A stretch of DNA of 64,000 bases from contig CAWAPS010000025.1 in assembly GCA_963783945.1 (NCBI GenBank), positions 158,739 to 222,738 of the forward strand, in the 5' to 3' direction. The notes below the pieces were generated by a model. It was given only the letters and a program-made list of their open reading frames with translations, made no database searches and had not been told where the DNA came from. Shown here one piece after another: positions 52,211 to 61,427 of this stretch (position 1 is its first letter; each line of letters begins with the position of its first letter). The translations under genes and the position numbers were made by a program. The stretch comes from CAWAPS01 sp963783945 (GTDB lineage Bacteria > Actinomycetota > Acidimicrobiia > Acidimicrobiales > Palsa-688).

Positions 52211-52904
52211 CCCGCTGCTCCCAGCCGATCCGTACGTCTGGGCCCCGGATGTAGGTAGGGACGACCTTTTCGGCCGCTAGGGCCGGGCGGCTGCCGGCCA
52301 GGTCCACCAGCACTTCCGCCGACGGGTGATCGTGCTCGGATCCGGCGATGACGATGCCGGACCCGGCCGCCAAAACGGAAGCGTAGCGACGGGCCCCGTC
52401 CCCGCACACCAGCACGGGCCCTTCTACCGCCTCGACCGCGAGGAGCGACGTCAGCTGCGCCGGGTCGGTCACGTCGGGCTCGGTGACAGCCGCCATAAAC
52501 GCCTCCCCCGCCCCGGATGGGCGATAAAGGGCCCAGAAGACCTCACCCCGGCGGGCGTCCACGACCGACGCCACCTTCAGCCCGCCGTGGCGGTGGGCGT
52601 GAGAGAGGATATCGAGCGACGAGCAGGCGACGACAGGAAGGTCCAGGGCCGACGCCAGGGCCTTGGCCGTGGCCACCCCGACCCGCAGGCCGGTGAACAG
52701 GCCGGGTCCCGTGTCGACCGCGATCTGGTCGACGTGGCCCAGGTCGATCCCGGCCAGGCGGGTCAGGGAGTCGATCGCACTCGCCAGCAGCTCGCCGTGC
52801 CGGCGGCCCTGGCGCAGATGGACCGACGCCACCAGACCATCGGTGCCCCCGAGGGCGACGCCCACCTGGGGTGTGGCCGTGGCGATGGCAAGGGTGATGG
52901 TCAT
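52203..52904 (-). CDS. tsaB: tRNA t6A biosynthesis protein TsaB
   Basis: A 233-residue inactive ASKHA homolog that forms the core of the t6A complex with TsaD. N-terminal TITLAIATATPQVGVALGG, RQGRRHGELLASAIDSLTR, and VDTGPGLFTGLRVGVATAKALA are diagnostic; VVDARRGEVFWALY follows. The frame is open further upstream, but the ATG at 52904 overlaps the tsaE stop as ATGA and gives the usual N-terminus. Confidence 0.95.
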   Translation of the reverse strand: MTITLAIATATPQVGVALGGTDGLVASVHLRQGRRHGELLASAIDSLTRLAGIDLGHVDQIAVDTGPGLFTGLRVGVATAKALASALDLPVVACSSLDILSHAHRHGGLKVASVVDARRGEVFWALYRPSGAGEAFMAAVTEPDVTDPAQLTSLLAVEAVEGPVLVCGDGARRYASVLAAGSGIVIAGSEHDHPSAEVLVDLAGSRPALAAEKVVPTYIRGPDVRIGWEQRDE

Positions 52905-53386
52905 GCGGCGAGGGCGTCGTGGAGCCGGTCCAACCGGGCCTCCCATCGTGACCCGACCGCGGCGAACGTGAGCAGGCGCTCGCCTTCGACGTCGCTCAGG
53001 GCGAGGTCGACCTGGAGGAAGTCGGGGGTGAGGGCGGCGGCGGCCCGTTCTCCCCATTCGATGACCGCGGCGGCGCCGTCGTCGAGCATCTCGGGTAGGG
53101 CCAGTTCGATCACCTCGGAGAGCCGCTCGAGGCGATACACGTCCACGTGGCACAGGTCGAAGCCGGCGTTGGTGGGGTAGATCTGCATCAGGGTGAAGGT
53201 CGGGCTGGTCACCGGTTCGCTCACCCCGAGGGCCCGGGCCAGGCCCTGGGTGAAAGTCGTCTTCCCCGCACCCAGGTCGCCGTCCAGCAGGACGACATCC
53301 CCCGGTTGCAGGGCGTCGGCCACCATGGCGCCGGCGGCCTGGGTAGCCGCCACGTCGGCGCAGGCCACCACGAACGGAGCGCTCAC
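52901..53386 (-). CDS. tsaE: tRNA t6A biosynthesis ATPase TsaE
   Basis: A 161-residue P-loop protein. The Walker A is GDLGAGKTTFTQGLARALG, followed by VTSPTFTLMQIYP, LCHVDVYRLERLSEVIEL and VIEWGERAAA, all family features. It drives turnover of the TsaBD complex. The GTG at 53386 overlaps the glycosylase stop (GTGA); a longer reading that joins it to the glycosylase arises only from the frameshift there. Confidence 0.95.
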   Translation of the reverse strand: MSAPFVVACADVAATQAAGAMVADALQPGDVVLLDGDLGAGKTTFTQGLARALGVSEPVTSPTFTLMQIYPTNAGFDLCHVDVYRLERLSEVIELALPEMLDDGAAAVIEWGERAAAALTPDFLQVDLALSDVEGERLLTFAAVGSRWEARLDRLHDALAA

Positions 53387-53986
53387 GCCGGTGCCAGGGC
53401 CCGGCGGACCCGGACGAAATCGGCGCGCATCTTGGCCACGATCTCCCCACCTCCCCGGAGTGCCGCGGCGGGGTGGAACGTGGGGATCAGCACGGCGCCG
53501 GCCGGCCCGAAGGGATAGGTGCGGCCTCGGAGCCGGTTGATGCCCTCGGAGCTGTCGAGGAGGGCCCGGGTGGCGAAGTTGCCGAGGGTGAGGACGACCC
53601 GGGGAGCTATCGAGCGCGACCTGCTCGTCGAGGTAGGGCCGGCAGGCCGCTATCTCCTCGGGCCGGGGGTCGCGGTTGCCGGGCGGGCGGCATTTGACCA
53701 CGTTGGCGATGTACACCTCTTCCCGGCGCAACCCGGCCTCCTCCGCCAGCAGGCGGTCGAGCAGCTGCCCGGACCGGCCCACGAACGGGCGGCCCTGAAG
53801 GTCCTCGTCGCGCCCCGGCCCCTCCCCGATGACCATGAGGCCGGCATGATCGTCGCCCTCGCCGAACACCACCGTCGTGCGTCCCTTGGCCAGGGCGCAC
53901 AGGGTGCAGACCGAGGCGACGCGTTCGACGTCGGCTAGCTGCCCGGGCACGGCGGCGAATTCTACCGGGCGTGGGGTGCGGGCCAT
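53383..53986 (-). CDS. family-4 (Fe-S) uracil-DNA glycosylase, one frameshift near 53,611
   Basis: About 200 residues. The N-terminal frame has CTLCALAKGRTTVVFGEG (first Fe-S Cys pair), VIGEGPGRDEDLQGRPFVGR, NVVKCRPPGNRDPRPEEI and AACRPYL (remaining Cys). After QVAL the expected sequence IAPRVVLTLGNFATRALL, then PTFHPAAALRGG, appears in the next frame, ending APA at 53383. A single extra base at about 53611 explains it. The enzyme removes uracil from DNA. Since both halves are conserved, sequencing error is likely; if real, the protein would lose its C-terminal catalytic His motif. Confidence 0.85.
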
Positions 53987-54007
53987 CAGTGGTCAACCGG
54001 CCGCGGC

Positions 54008-54889
54008 CTATCCCGCCCACCCCGAGCTGGCGCTCGTGACGGCGCGCTCGACCACCCAGGCGGCCAGGGCCCGGACCGTTTCCACCGGAGCTTCCACCGA
54101 TCCCGTCGCCGCGGTTAAGAAAGCATCACCGTCCGCACCTGTGTGGGCGGGGTCGATCGCTCTCGCCAGCCCGTCGTGCCCGGATTGGGCGACGAGCAGG
54201 CACTCCGACTTCCCGAGCGCGGCGTTCGTCGCAATTACTCCGATGGTCGTCGCCTGCAACGGGTCCCCCGGGTGAAACGGGACCCTCGGTTCGGCCAGGC
54301 CGGCGCCCGAGTGGCGGGGCTCGCCCAGCCCGTTCGCAACCGCGAGAGCCGCGACCACCACGTCCCCGTGGCGGACCACGGCCGAGCCCAACCCGGCCGG
54401 GCGCCCACTGCCGGGTCCCCGCCACTTGCCGATGGTGGCGCCGGCCCCGGCGCCGATCGGCCCCACAGCCACCGGACCCTGACCGACGCCCACGGCTCCC
54501 GCCTCCGCCGCCTGGCACGCCGCGTACCCCTCCCCCGGTCCTGGCCGGACCGAGGGATCGCCCACCCCCAGGTCGTAGATGACCATGCCGACCACGATGG
54601 GAACCGGTCCGGCCCGGGTCGCCAGGCCGATGCCGCGCTCCTCGCACCAGTGCACCACCCCGTCGCACGCGGCCAGGCCAAACGCCGAACCACCCGTCAG
54701 AACCACCGCGTTCACCCGGTCGACGGTGCGCTGGGGGCCCAGCAGCTCCCACTCGCGAGTTCCCGGGGCCCCGCCGCGGACCTCGCCCGACGCCACGGTG
54801 CCGGCGGGCAGCAGGACGACCGTGCACCCGGTCCGGGCGACGGCGTCGGTCCAGTGGCCGACCCGGATTCCCGGCACCTCGGTTATCAA
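54008..54889 (-). CDS. P1-family (DmpA/Rv1333-like) peptidase
   Basis: A 293-residue N-terminal-nucleophile-type hydrolase. Motifs: TEVPGIRVGHWTDAVARTGC, RGGAPGTREWELLGP, NAVVLTGGSAFGLAACDGV, GAGAGATIGKWRG, and the self-cleavage region QATTIGVIATNAALGKSE, with Thr as likely new N-terminal nucleophile, then HDGLARAIDPAHTGADGDA. Relatives include L-aminopeptidase/D-esterase DmpA and mycobacterial Rv1333. The physiological substrate is unknown. The TTG start overlaps the alr stop (TTGA at 54886-54889), a start missed if only ATG/GTG are considered; this places it between alr and the glycosylase in the cluster. Confidence 0.85.
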   Translation of the reverse strand: MITEVPGIRVGHWTDAVARTGCTVVLLPAGTVASGEVRGGAPGTREWELLGPQRTVDRVNAVVLTGGSAFGLAACDGVVHWCEERGIGLATRAGPVPIVVGMVIYDLGVGDPSVRPGPGEGYAACQAAEAGAVGVGQGPVAVGPIGAGAGATIGKWRGPGSGRPAGLGSAVVRHGDVVVAALAVANGLGEPRHSGAGLAEPRVPFHPGDPLQATTIGVIATNAALGKSECLLVAQSGHDGLARAIDPAHTGADGDAFLTAATGSVEAPVETVRALAAWVVERAVTSASSGWAG

Positions 54890-56085
54890 GGTGCCTCGGG
54901 CTGGACGCCCTGGTACAAGCGGGGAACGCGGGCACTGATGCCGCACAGGACTTCGTAGGCGATGGTCCCGGTGCGCTCGGCCCACTCCCAGGCCGAGATG
55001 GCCCCGTCACCCTGGACGCCCAGCAGCACTGCCTCGTCGCCCGTGGCCACCGTGGATGCCGGACCGCAGTCCACGAGGATCTGGTCCATGGTGACCGTCC
55101 CCGACAGCGGCCATCTCTGCCCACCGATCAGGACCTGCCCTCCAGTGGCGGAGAGGCTCCGGGTCACCCCATCGGCGTACCCGAGCGGGACGGTGGCGAC
55201 CACTGTCTCCTGCTCGGCGCGGTAGCGCAGCCCGTACGACAGCCTCGAGCCGGCCGCCACCCGCTTCACGAAGGACACCCGGGCCTTGAGGGCCATGGCC
55301 GGCCTGAGGCTCGGCGCGGGTAAGCGGTCGATCCCGTTCGCCGCCGGCGCCGCACCGTAGAGGGCGATGCCGCAACGGACCATGTCGTAACGGGCGGCCG
55401 GGTGCCACATGGCGCCAGCGGAGTTGGCAGCATGGCGGAGTGGGGGGTGAATGCCATGGCGGGCCAGGTCCGCCAGCGCGGCGTCGAAGCGCGCCACCTG
55501 ACCGTCGGTATAGGGGTCGTCGACCTCGTCGGCCACCGCCAGGTGGGTCCAGAACCCTTCCAGATCGAGCTCGGGGTTCGCCGCTACCTCGAGCGCAAGG
55601 GCCACCGCCTCGTCGGGCGCCGCCCCGACCCGGTGCATACCCGTATCGACCTTGACGTGCACCGGAAAGGGCCGGCGAGGTGGGCCCCCACCTGGCTGCG
55701 ATCCCACCGGCCCCCCGGCCCGTACCGCCCGGGCCAGGGCGTCCATCCCGGTCCGGGTGTAGAGCGTCGGGGTCAGCGACCAGCCGACCACCTCGGCCAT
55801 GTCGTCGGGGGGTGGCTCCGAGAGCAACAGCACCGGCGCTCCAATCCCCGCCTCACGCAGCTCCCGACCCTCCTGGACCAGGGCCACCGCCAGCCAGTCG
55901 GATCCGCCCTGGAGGGCGGCCCGGGCCACTTCGGGGGCACCGTGGCCGTATCCCCCGGCCTTCACCACGGCGCAGACGCGCGCCGGCGCGCTCTGCTTGG
56001 CCAGGACCTCGGCGTTGTGGCGAATGGCGCCGAGGTCGACCTCGGCCCACGCCGGCCGTACATGCCCGGCGCCCGGCCCGGTCAC
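54886..56085 (-). CDS. alr: alanine racemase
   Basis: A 399-residue PLP enzyme making D-alanine for peptidoglycan. Seen are PAWAEVDLGAIRHN, the PLP-Lys segment AVVKAGGYGHGAPEVA (the usual VVKADAYGHG is varied to AGGYGHG), KVDTGMHRVG, SAGAMWHPAARYDMVRCGIALYG, and GYADGVTRSLS and the catalytic Tyr region SRLSYGLRYRAEQ. The GTG at 56085 is chosen because it starts 11 residues before the first conserved segment; the frame stays open into nnrD. Confidence 0.92.
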   Translation of the reverse strand: MTGPGAGHVRPAWAEVDLGAIRHNAEVLAKQSAPARVCAVVKAGGYGHGAPEVARAALQGGSDWLAVALVQEGRELREAGIGAPVLLLSEPPPDDMAEVVGWSLTPTLYTRTGMDALARAVRAGGPVGSQPGGGPPRRPFPVHVKVDTGMHRVGAAPDEAVALALEVAANPELDLEGFWTHLAVADEVDDPYTDGQVARFDAALADLARHGIHPPLRHAANSAGAMWHPAARYDMVRCGIALYGAAPAANGIDRLPAPSLRPAMALKARVSFVKRVAAGSRLSYGLRYRAEQETVVATVPLGYADGVTRSLSATGGQVLIGGQRWPLSGTVTMDQILVDCGPASTVATGDEAVLLGVQGDGAISAWEWAERTGTIAYEVLCGISARVPRLYQGVQPEAP

Positions 56086-56129
56086 GGGCGGGCTCGACGC
56101 CCCGGTCAACCGGTGGCTCGACGGGCCGC

Positions 56130-57560
56130 TCAACGGCTCCCGGTCCACGGCGAGTCCGACAGCCACTGGGAGACCAGATCCGGCAGGTCCGACGCCACCA
56201 GGCCCTGCTGCCGGCCGAGGGCGGCGGCCCGCCCGTGGCAGTGAGCTCCGAGCGCCGCCGCCTCCAGCCCGGGTGCGCCCCGCGCCAGAAACGCCCCGAT
56301 GATCCCGCTCAGCACGTCGCCGGTACCCGCCGTCGCCAGACGGGACGTGCCCGACGTGACGACCAGCACCCGCCCGTCCGGGTGGGCCACAACGGTCGGC
56401 GCCCCTTTGAGCAGGAGGATGGCCCCGGTACGCCTGGCGATGTCGCGCACGTCGGCAATGCGGTCCTCGGCGGGGGGACGCCCGACCACCCGGGCGAACT
56501 CCCCCTCGTGAGGGGTGAGGACGGTCGGCGCGACCCGTGCTCCCACCACCCGGCGGATGGAATCCACGTCGGCCAGGGCGTTGAGGCCGTCGGCGTCCAC
56601 CACGGCGGGGACGGCCGGAGCGGCCGCCAGCAACCGCCCGGTGGAGCTGTCGGCGCCGGACCGGCCGTCGGGACCGAGGGACAGCCGGCCCAGGCCGGGG
56701 CCGACCACCAGAGCTCGCACCCGCTTGGCGTGGGCCGCCGCCTCGATCTCCCAACCGTGCTCCGGAAGAGCTATCGACACGTGCTCGCCGGGGGGCAGGC
56801 CACCTCCCGGTGGCGCCCCGGGGATGCCTACCAGTGCGTAGCCCGCCCCGGCCCGCATCGCGCCGTGAGCCACCATCAGCGGGGCGCCATTCATGGCCGG
56901 GCTGCCGCCCACCACCTCGACCGCCGTCGCCCACTTGTGCGTTTGGCGCGGCCTTCCAGGTATTGACCGAAGTGCGTCATCGGTCACGACCCAGGTCCTC
57001 GCCGTCTCTCGCACGAGCTGCTCGAGCCCGATATCGGCGACCTCGACCTCGCCGGCGTAGTCGGGGCCGTCACCGATGAGCAGGCCCGGCTTGTAGGCGG
57101 CGAAGGTCACGGTCCTGACGGCGGTAAGCGCCCCCCCGTCCTGCCCGTTGCCGGCCACCCGCCGCCCGGTGAGCCCGGACAGGCCGGATGGGATGTCCAC
57201 GGCCAGGACCGTTGCTCCTCCCGGGTCGGGGGGGGAATACGGCCGGCTGAGCCCGGTGCCGTAGGCCGCGTCGACCACGAGGTCGGCTATGGGCAGCGAC
57301 TCGGCCGGCGCTAGGGCCGCCGCCTCGACAACCTGCACCGCGGCGCCCCATCCGGTCAGAAACCGGGCGGCCAGGCGCCCGTCGGCCCCGTTGTTGCCGC
57401 GCCCGGCCACCACGACCACCCGCCGGCCGGACGCCCCGCCGAGCATGCGCCGGGCGGCGACCGCCACCCGGAATCCGGCCCGCTCCACCAGCACCTCCAC
57501 CGGCTCCTCGGCCGCCCGATCGACGGCCGCCATCTCCTCGGGGGTGACCACCGGGATCAT
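56130..57560 (-). CDS. nnrD: bifunctional NAD(P)HX epimerase/dehydratase
   Basis: A 476-residue enzyme repairing hydrated NAD(P)H. The N-terminal YjeF/NnrE epimerase part has MIPVVTPEEMAAVDRAA, VVVVAGRGNNGADGRLAARF and LAVDIPSGLSGLTG. The C-terminal NnrD part has HKWATAVEVVGGSPAMNGAP, VVGPGLGR, VVDADGLNAL, LTPHEGEFARVVG, LLKGAPTVVAHPDGR and SGTSRLATAGTGDVLSGIIG. The ATG at 57560 overlaps the acpS stop (ATGA). Confidence 0.95.
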   Translation of the reverse strand: MIPVVTPEEMAAVDRAAEEPVEVLVERAGFRVAVAARRMLGGASGRRVVVVAGRGNNGADGRLAARFLTGWGAAVQVVEAAALAPAESLPIADLVVDAAYGTGLSRPYSPPDPGGATVLAVDIPSGLSGLTGRRVAGNGQDGGALTAVRTVTFAAYKPGLLIGDGPDYAGEVEVADIGLEQLVRETARTWVVTDDALRSIPGRPRQTHKWATAVEVVGGSPAMNGAPLMVAHGAMRAGAGYALVGIPGAPPGGGLPPGEHVSIALPEHGWEIEAAAHAKRVRALVVGPGLGRLSLGPDGRSGADSSTGRLLAAAPAVPAVVDADGLNALADVDSIRRVVGARVAPTVLTPHEGEFARVVGRPPAEDRIADVRDIARRTGAILLLKGAPTVVAHPDGRVLVVTSGTSRLATAGTGDVLSGIIGAFLARGAPGLEAAALGAHCHGRAAALGRQQGLVASDLPDLVSQWLSDSPWTGSR

Positions 57561-57937
57561 GCGACAGCCACCACCGCGGCCGAGGCGACGGTTTGGGTGT
57601 GGGTGATCGAAACATGCCATCCGGCCACGCCCTTATCGGCTGCCAGGACGGCGGCCCGGCCTGTGACCCAGAGTCGGGGCGCCCCGCCCGGGAGGCGCTC
57701 GATCTCCACGTCGGACCAGTCGAAGGCGCCGAGGCCGACACCGAGGGCTTTCATCACCGCCTCCTTCACGGCGAAGCGGGCGGCCAGGGAGGGCACCGGG
57801 TTGGCCAGCTGATCGGCATACGCCCGTTCCCCGGCCGTAAACATCCGTTTGGCTATCGCGGGCCGGCGGGCCAGAATGCCGGCGAAGCGGGCTATGTCCA
57901 CCGAGTCGAGGCCGAGACCGACGAGGCCACTGCTCAC
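57557..57937 (-). CDS. acpS: holo-[acyl-carrier-protein] synthase
   Basis: A 126-residue phosphopantetheinyl transferase loading ACP for fatty-acid synthesis. LVGLGLDSVDIARFAGIL carries the Mg-binding Asp; RMFTAGERAYADQLANP, then AARFAVKEAVMKALGVGLG has the second metal Glu; WHVSITHTQTVASAAVVAV ends it. An in-frame ATG 18 bases earlier (57955) is possible, but the GTG at 57937 makes the same GTGA overlap with the glmS stop seen elsewhere in this cluster. Confidence 0.93.
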   Translation of the reverse strand: MSSGLVGLGLDSVDIARFAGILARRPAIAKRMFTAGERAYADQLANPVPSLAARFAVKEAVMKALGVGLGAFDWSDVEIERLPGGAPRLWVTGRAAVLAADKGVAGWHVSITHTQTVASAAVVAVA

Positions 57938-60900
57938 GACGCCGGGCGCCTCCATCGTTTGGCCAGCTGATACACCGGCTCGGTCAGCAGCTCGACGACC
58001 GGTTCGGACCCGAGGCGGCTGTCGTCGAAGATCGGTTCCGTTTCGGTGACGGCATCGGCCAGGGCCGAGTAGCGGGTCCGGTAACCGGTCAGCACGGCCG
58101 TGACCTTCTCGGCAGGTAGGAAGTCGTGGCACCGGACATGCAGGAGGGTCATGCCCGTTACCTGCTGGCCCTTGACCTCGGGCACCAACACGACCGTCCG
58201 CCCGTCGCTCGCCCCCCGCACGACGGTGACCTCTCTCTCGTCGGCCGCCCGGTGCTTGCTCCCGAGCAATCTCGGATCGCGCTCCGTCCGGGACCGGATG
58301 CCCACAGCGATGCCCCCTTGATCGACCACCGACACGGTGGCCCCCAGGTGACCCGACCAATCGAAGCGGTAACGGGTGAACCCCAGCACCTCGGCGACCG
58401 CGCCGTCGAGCGCCCCGAGAGTGCGCAAGGCCCGGTATCCCAGGGTGTCGAGGGCAGGCCCGGCGCCCAGGGTGGCTTTGACCAGGGGAATACCGAGGAG
58501 AGCGTCCTCGCTGCGGGAAATGCCGACCGTCACCGTCTTGGCCTGGTGCTTGATGGCGTCGATCGGACGGGTCAGCTCGTCGATCCCACTGTTGAGCGCG
58601 TCGAGCAGGTCCGAGAGCAGGGCCCCGGGCGTTCCGATCTTGCCGGTCTCGGCTTCGTACCCCTCCAAGGGCAGAGCCCCTGTCGAGTAGCGCAGCAGCG
58701 AGACCAGCCGAACCGCCGTGGCCGCTTCGAGGTTGCCGTTGTAGCTGCCGTCCCGCAGGCCCCGGAGAAACGGCTCGGTCGCTCGTTCCAGGTCGGGCGC
58801 CAGCCTCTCGAGCAGGTCGTATCGACCTGAAGCCACGGCTCGCTCGATGGCCGCCCGAGCCGCTCGGAGAGGTCGGGCCTGGGCGTCGATGGACAGCGCG
58901 GCTTCGTAGCCGAACAGGTGCCCGACCATGGCCGACAGGACGAACCCGACAGCCGGGTCCGTCTCGGGCACGGATATGACCTCCGCTGAGGGGCCGAACC
59001 GTCCAGCCTCGCTGTCGGTAACGATGACGACAGGGGCCGCCTTGTGGGCCTGGTAGATCGCCACTTCCTTGGCCACGTCACCAGCGGTCGGCCCGCGCAG
59101 GCCGGCGGCGCAGACGATGATCAAGGGCTCACAGGAGAGGTCGATGTGCTTCTTGTCCTCGGTGGCGTCCGACGAGATCGACCGGTAGCACAGCTCGGAC
59201 AGCTTGATCCTCACCTCCGCCGCCGCCACCCGGTCGGGCCCGCTGCCCACGACCGCCCAGTACCTCCGCCTAGGCACCACTGCGGCCGCGACCCGGCCGA
59301 TCTCCTCCCGGCGGCCCAGAACGCTTTCCATCTTCTCGGGCAGGTCCCGCAGCGCAGTCAGCACCCGGTCGACGTGGCCGGGATCGGCTGCCTGCGGTCC
59401 GGCGGAGAGCGGGCCGAGGGCGGCGGCCAGGAGCCACCCGGCGGCTACCTGGGCGTAGAACGCCTTCGTCGACGCCACGCTCATCTCCACGTCCCGCCCG
59501 TCGGAAGTGTGCAGCACGCCGTGGGCCTTGGTGACCAGGTCGCTGTTGCGCCGGTTGACCACGGCCAGCACGTGGGCGCCCCGCGTCCGCACCAGATCGA
59601 CGGTCCGGTTGGTGTCGGTCGTCGTGCCCGACTGGCTTATGGCCACCACGAGGGTGTCGCCCATGTCGTCGCTCAGCCCGAACCCCGACAGCTCCGTCGC
59701 CGGCATCGCGGTCACCGCCACCGTTGGCGGCAGGCAGCTCGCCAGCGCGGTGGCGACGGCCTGGCCGGCCACCGCGGCCGTGCCCTGGCCGATGACGAAC
59801 ACCCGGCGGATCTCTCCTGCCCTGACGGCGTCGGCAACAGCCGGAGGAATGGCATCGGGGCCGAGGCGGGCCATCAGCCTGCCGTCCGGGCCGGCGACGA
59901 TCCGGCCCCTCAGGGTCTTGCGGAACGAGGCGGGGGCCTCGGTGAGCTCTTTCAGCAGAAAGTGGTCGAAGCCCCGGCGATCGACATCACGTGTCCTTAT
60001 CTCGGCCGTGACGATGTCGTCGTCGCCCACAGGGGCCGCGGCCGCGCTGTAGCGAACCCGGGTTATGCCGGTGATGGCTCCGGCGCCGGATCGGCGCAGC
60101 GTCACCGTCTCGCCCTGGCTCCTCTCGCCGTCCATGCGTACATAGCGGCTCGTCTCCTCCACCAGGCCATACGGTTCGCTCGCCACCACGAAGGCGTCGT
60201 CCGCCAGGCCGATGTAGAGCGACTGACCGGAGCCCGACAGCGCCAGGTGCAGCTCGTCGGGCGTAGCCGCCGACGATGCGGCGATGGCGACCGAACCCTC
60301 GAAGCGAGCCACCGTGGCCCGGAAGGCCTCGTCCATCCCGAGCCCCTCGGCCAGGCGACGAGAAACGATCGCCGGGATGATCTTGGCGTCGGTTGTGACC
60401 TCGGGCGGCGTCGCCAGGTTCTCGGCCTGCCGCAGATCCATGTGGTTGTCGACGTCGCCGTTGAGCGCCGCGACCACGTAGGGCCCGAGCCGCCCGCCCG
60501 TCTCCTCAGAGTTGACCGGATGGGCGTTGGGCTCGGAGATGATCCCGACGCTGGCCCACCGGGTGTGGCCCAGGACCGTGACCCGGGCACCGGGCGCTTC
60601 GATGGCGCGGGCAAGCAGCTCGTCGGCCTTGATCGCCCGGCGCAAGGCCCGACCGTTGTCGCCGAGCTCTCCGATTTCGGCCGCGGCCTTGTAGACAAAG
60701 CTCAGACACTCGGCCCGGGATCGCACGGAGCCTCCGGGGTACAGGGGATCTCCGCCTCGCTCGAGCAGGGCCCGCTCCATATCCGCTCCGGCATCTGGTC
60801 CGGATAGATCGAGCCCGTGGTCCGAGACCAGTACGTGCAGGCCGGCCGAGTCCCGGCCCCTCACCTCGAGCCGGTCGAGCGACGACAGGGCGACTTGGAT

Positions 60901-61368
60901 GGCCCACCAGCCGTCCAGGTTCGCCCCCTCGGACACCGTCCGGCCGCCGAGCAGATCGGACACGGCCGCCGCCATACCCAGCCGGTCCCGGCCGACCGAC
61001 CACAGATGATCCAGAAACGTGCCGAGCCCGGCGTTGACCTCTTCGTGGCGGGACGGGGGCAGGGCCGCCGAGTCCTGGTCCAGCTTGGCCTCGAAGCCCC
61101 GGATCCGAGCGGTGATCAACTCCACCAGAGCGTCGACTTTCTCCGCTGTTCCGGGCGTCAGGAGGCAGGCCAGCCCCGACGTGCCCCGCAACCTGACGTC
61201 CACGCCCGATAGCACGCCGGCCGCCGACTGCAGGGCGGCCGCCTGGGTGTCGAGACTTCCGCCCTGGTTCAGCTCCTCCGCCACCTGCTCCAACGCCATG
61301 AGGATGGCGCCGGTCGCCGGCGTCGGGACGGTGGAAGGCCGGCGGAGCACAGCGACGATCCCGCACAT
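57934..61368 (-). CDS. glmS: glutamine-fructose-6-phosphate aminotransferase, enlarged (1,144 residues)
   Basis: The GlmS core is clear: N-terminal nucleophile Cys2 (MCGIVAVLRR), RGRDSAGLHV (171-180), GHTRWASVGIISEPNAHPVN (267-286), ALNGDVDNH, SIS1 VFVIGQGTAAVAGQAVATAL and AISQSGTTTDTNRT, SVASTKAFYAQ, SIS2 AVVGSGPDRVAAAEVRIKLSE with DKKHIDLSCEP. Canonical GlmS has ~610 residues; here ~143 are inserted between Cys2 region and RGRDSAG, ~50 before GHTRWA, and ~290 added after the SIS2 end. The frame is uninterrupted. It makes glucosamine-6-phosphate for peptidoglycan. Followed by acpS with a GTGA overlap, it is the start of the long cluster. Confidence 0.9.
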   Translation of the reverse strand: MCGIVAVLRRPSTVPTPATGAILMALEQVAEELNQGGSLDTQAAALQSAAGVLSGVDVRLRGTSGLACLLTPGTAEKVDALVELITARIRGFEAKLDQDSAALPPSRHEEVNAGLGTFLDHLWSVGRDRLGMAAAVSDLLGGRTVSEGANLDGWWAIQVALSSLDRLEVRGRDSAGLHVLVSDHGLDLSGPDAGADMERALLERGGDPLYPGGSVRSRAECLSFVYKAAAEIGELGDNGRALRRAIKADELLARAIEAPGARVTVLGHTRWASVGIISEPNAHPVNSEETGGRLGPYVVAALNGDVDNHMDLRQAENLATPPEVTTDAKIIPAIVSRRLAEGLGMDEAFRATVARFEGSVAIAASSAATPDELHLALSGSGQSLYIGLADDAFVVASEPYGLVEETSRYVRMDGERSQGETVTLRRSGAGAITGITRVRYSAAAAPVGDDDIVTAEIRTRDVDRRGFDHFLLKELTEAPASFRKTLRGRIVAGPDGRLMARLGPDAIPPAVADAVRAGEIRRVFVIGQGTAAVAGQAVATALASCLPPTVAVTAMPATELSGFGLSDDMGDTLVVAISQSGTTTDTNRTVDLVRTRGAHVLAVVNRRNSDLVTKAHGVLHTSDGRDVEMSVASTKAFYAQVAAGWLLAAALGPLSAGPQAADPGHVDRVLTALRDLPEKMESVLGRREEIGRVAAAVVPRRRYWAVVGSGPDRVAAAEVRIKLSELCYRSISSDATEDKKHIDLSCEPLIIVCAAGLRGPTAGDVAKEVAIYQAHKAAPVVIVTDSEAGRFGPSAEVISVPETDPAVGFVLSAMVGHLFGYEAALSIDAQARPLRAARAAIERAVASGRYDLLERLAPDLERATEPFLRGLRDGSYNGNLEAATAVRLVSLLRYSTGALPLEGYEAETGKIGTPGALLSDLLDALNSGIDELTRPIDAIKHQAKTVTVGISRSEDALLGIPLVKATLGAGPALDTLGYRALRTLGALDGAVAEVLGFTRYRFDWSGHLGATVSVVDQGGIAVGIRSRTERDPRLLGSKHRAADEREVTVVRGASDGRTVVLVPEVKGQQVTGMTLLHVRCHDFLPAEKVTAVLTGYRTRYSALADAVTETEPIFDDSRLGSEPVVELLTEPVYQLAKRWRRPAS

Positions 61369-61427
61369 GGGCCTTCAGGGTACCGGCCGACCTGTCCCAT
61401 TCCCTGGCATATGGCCGGGTGGGATTA

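Noticed and set aside
52901..53986. glycosylase-TsaE fusion protein
   Set aside because: The central part is nonsense relative to the family and is explained by one extra base; correct frames give two normal, overlapping genes.
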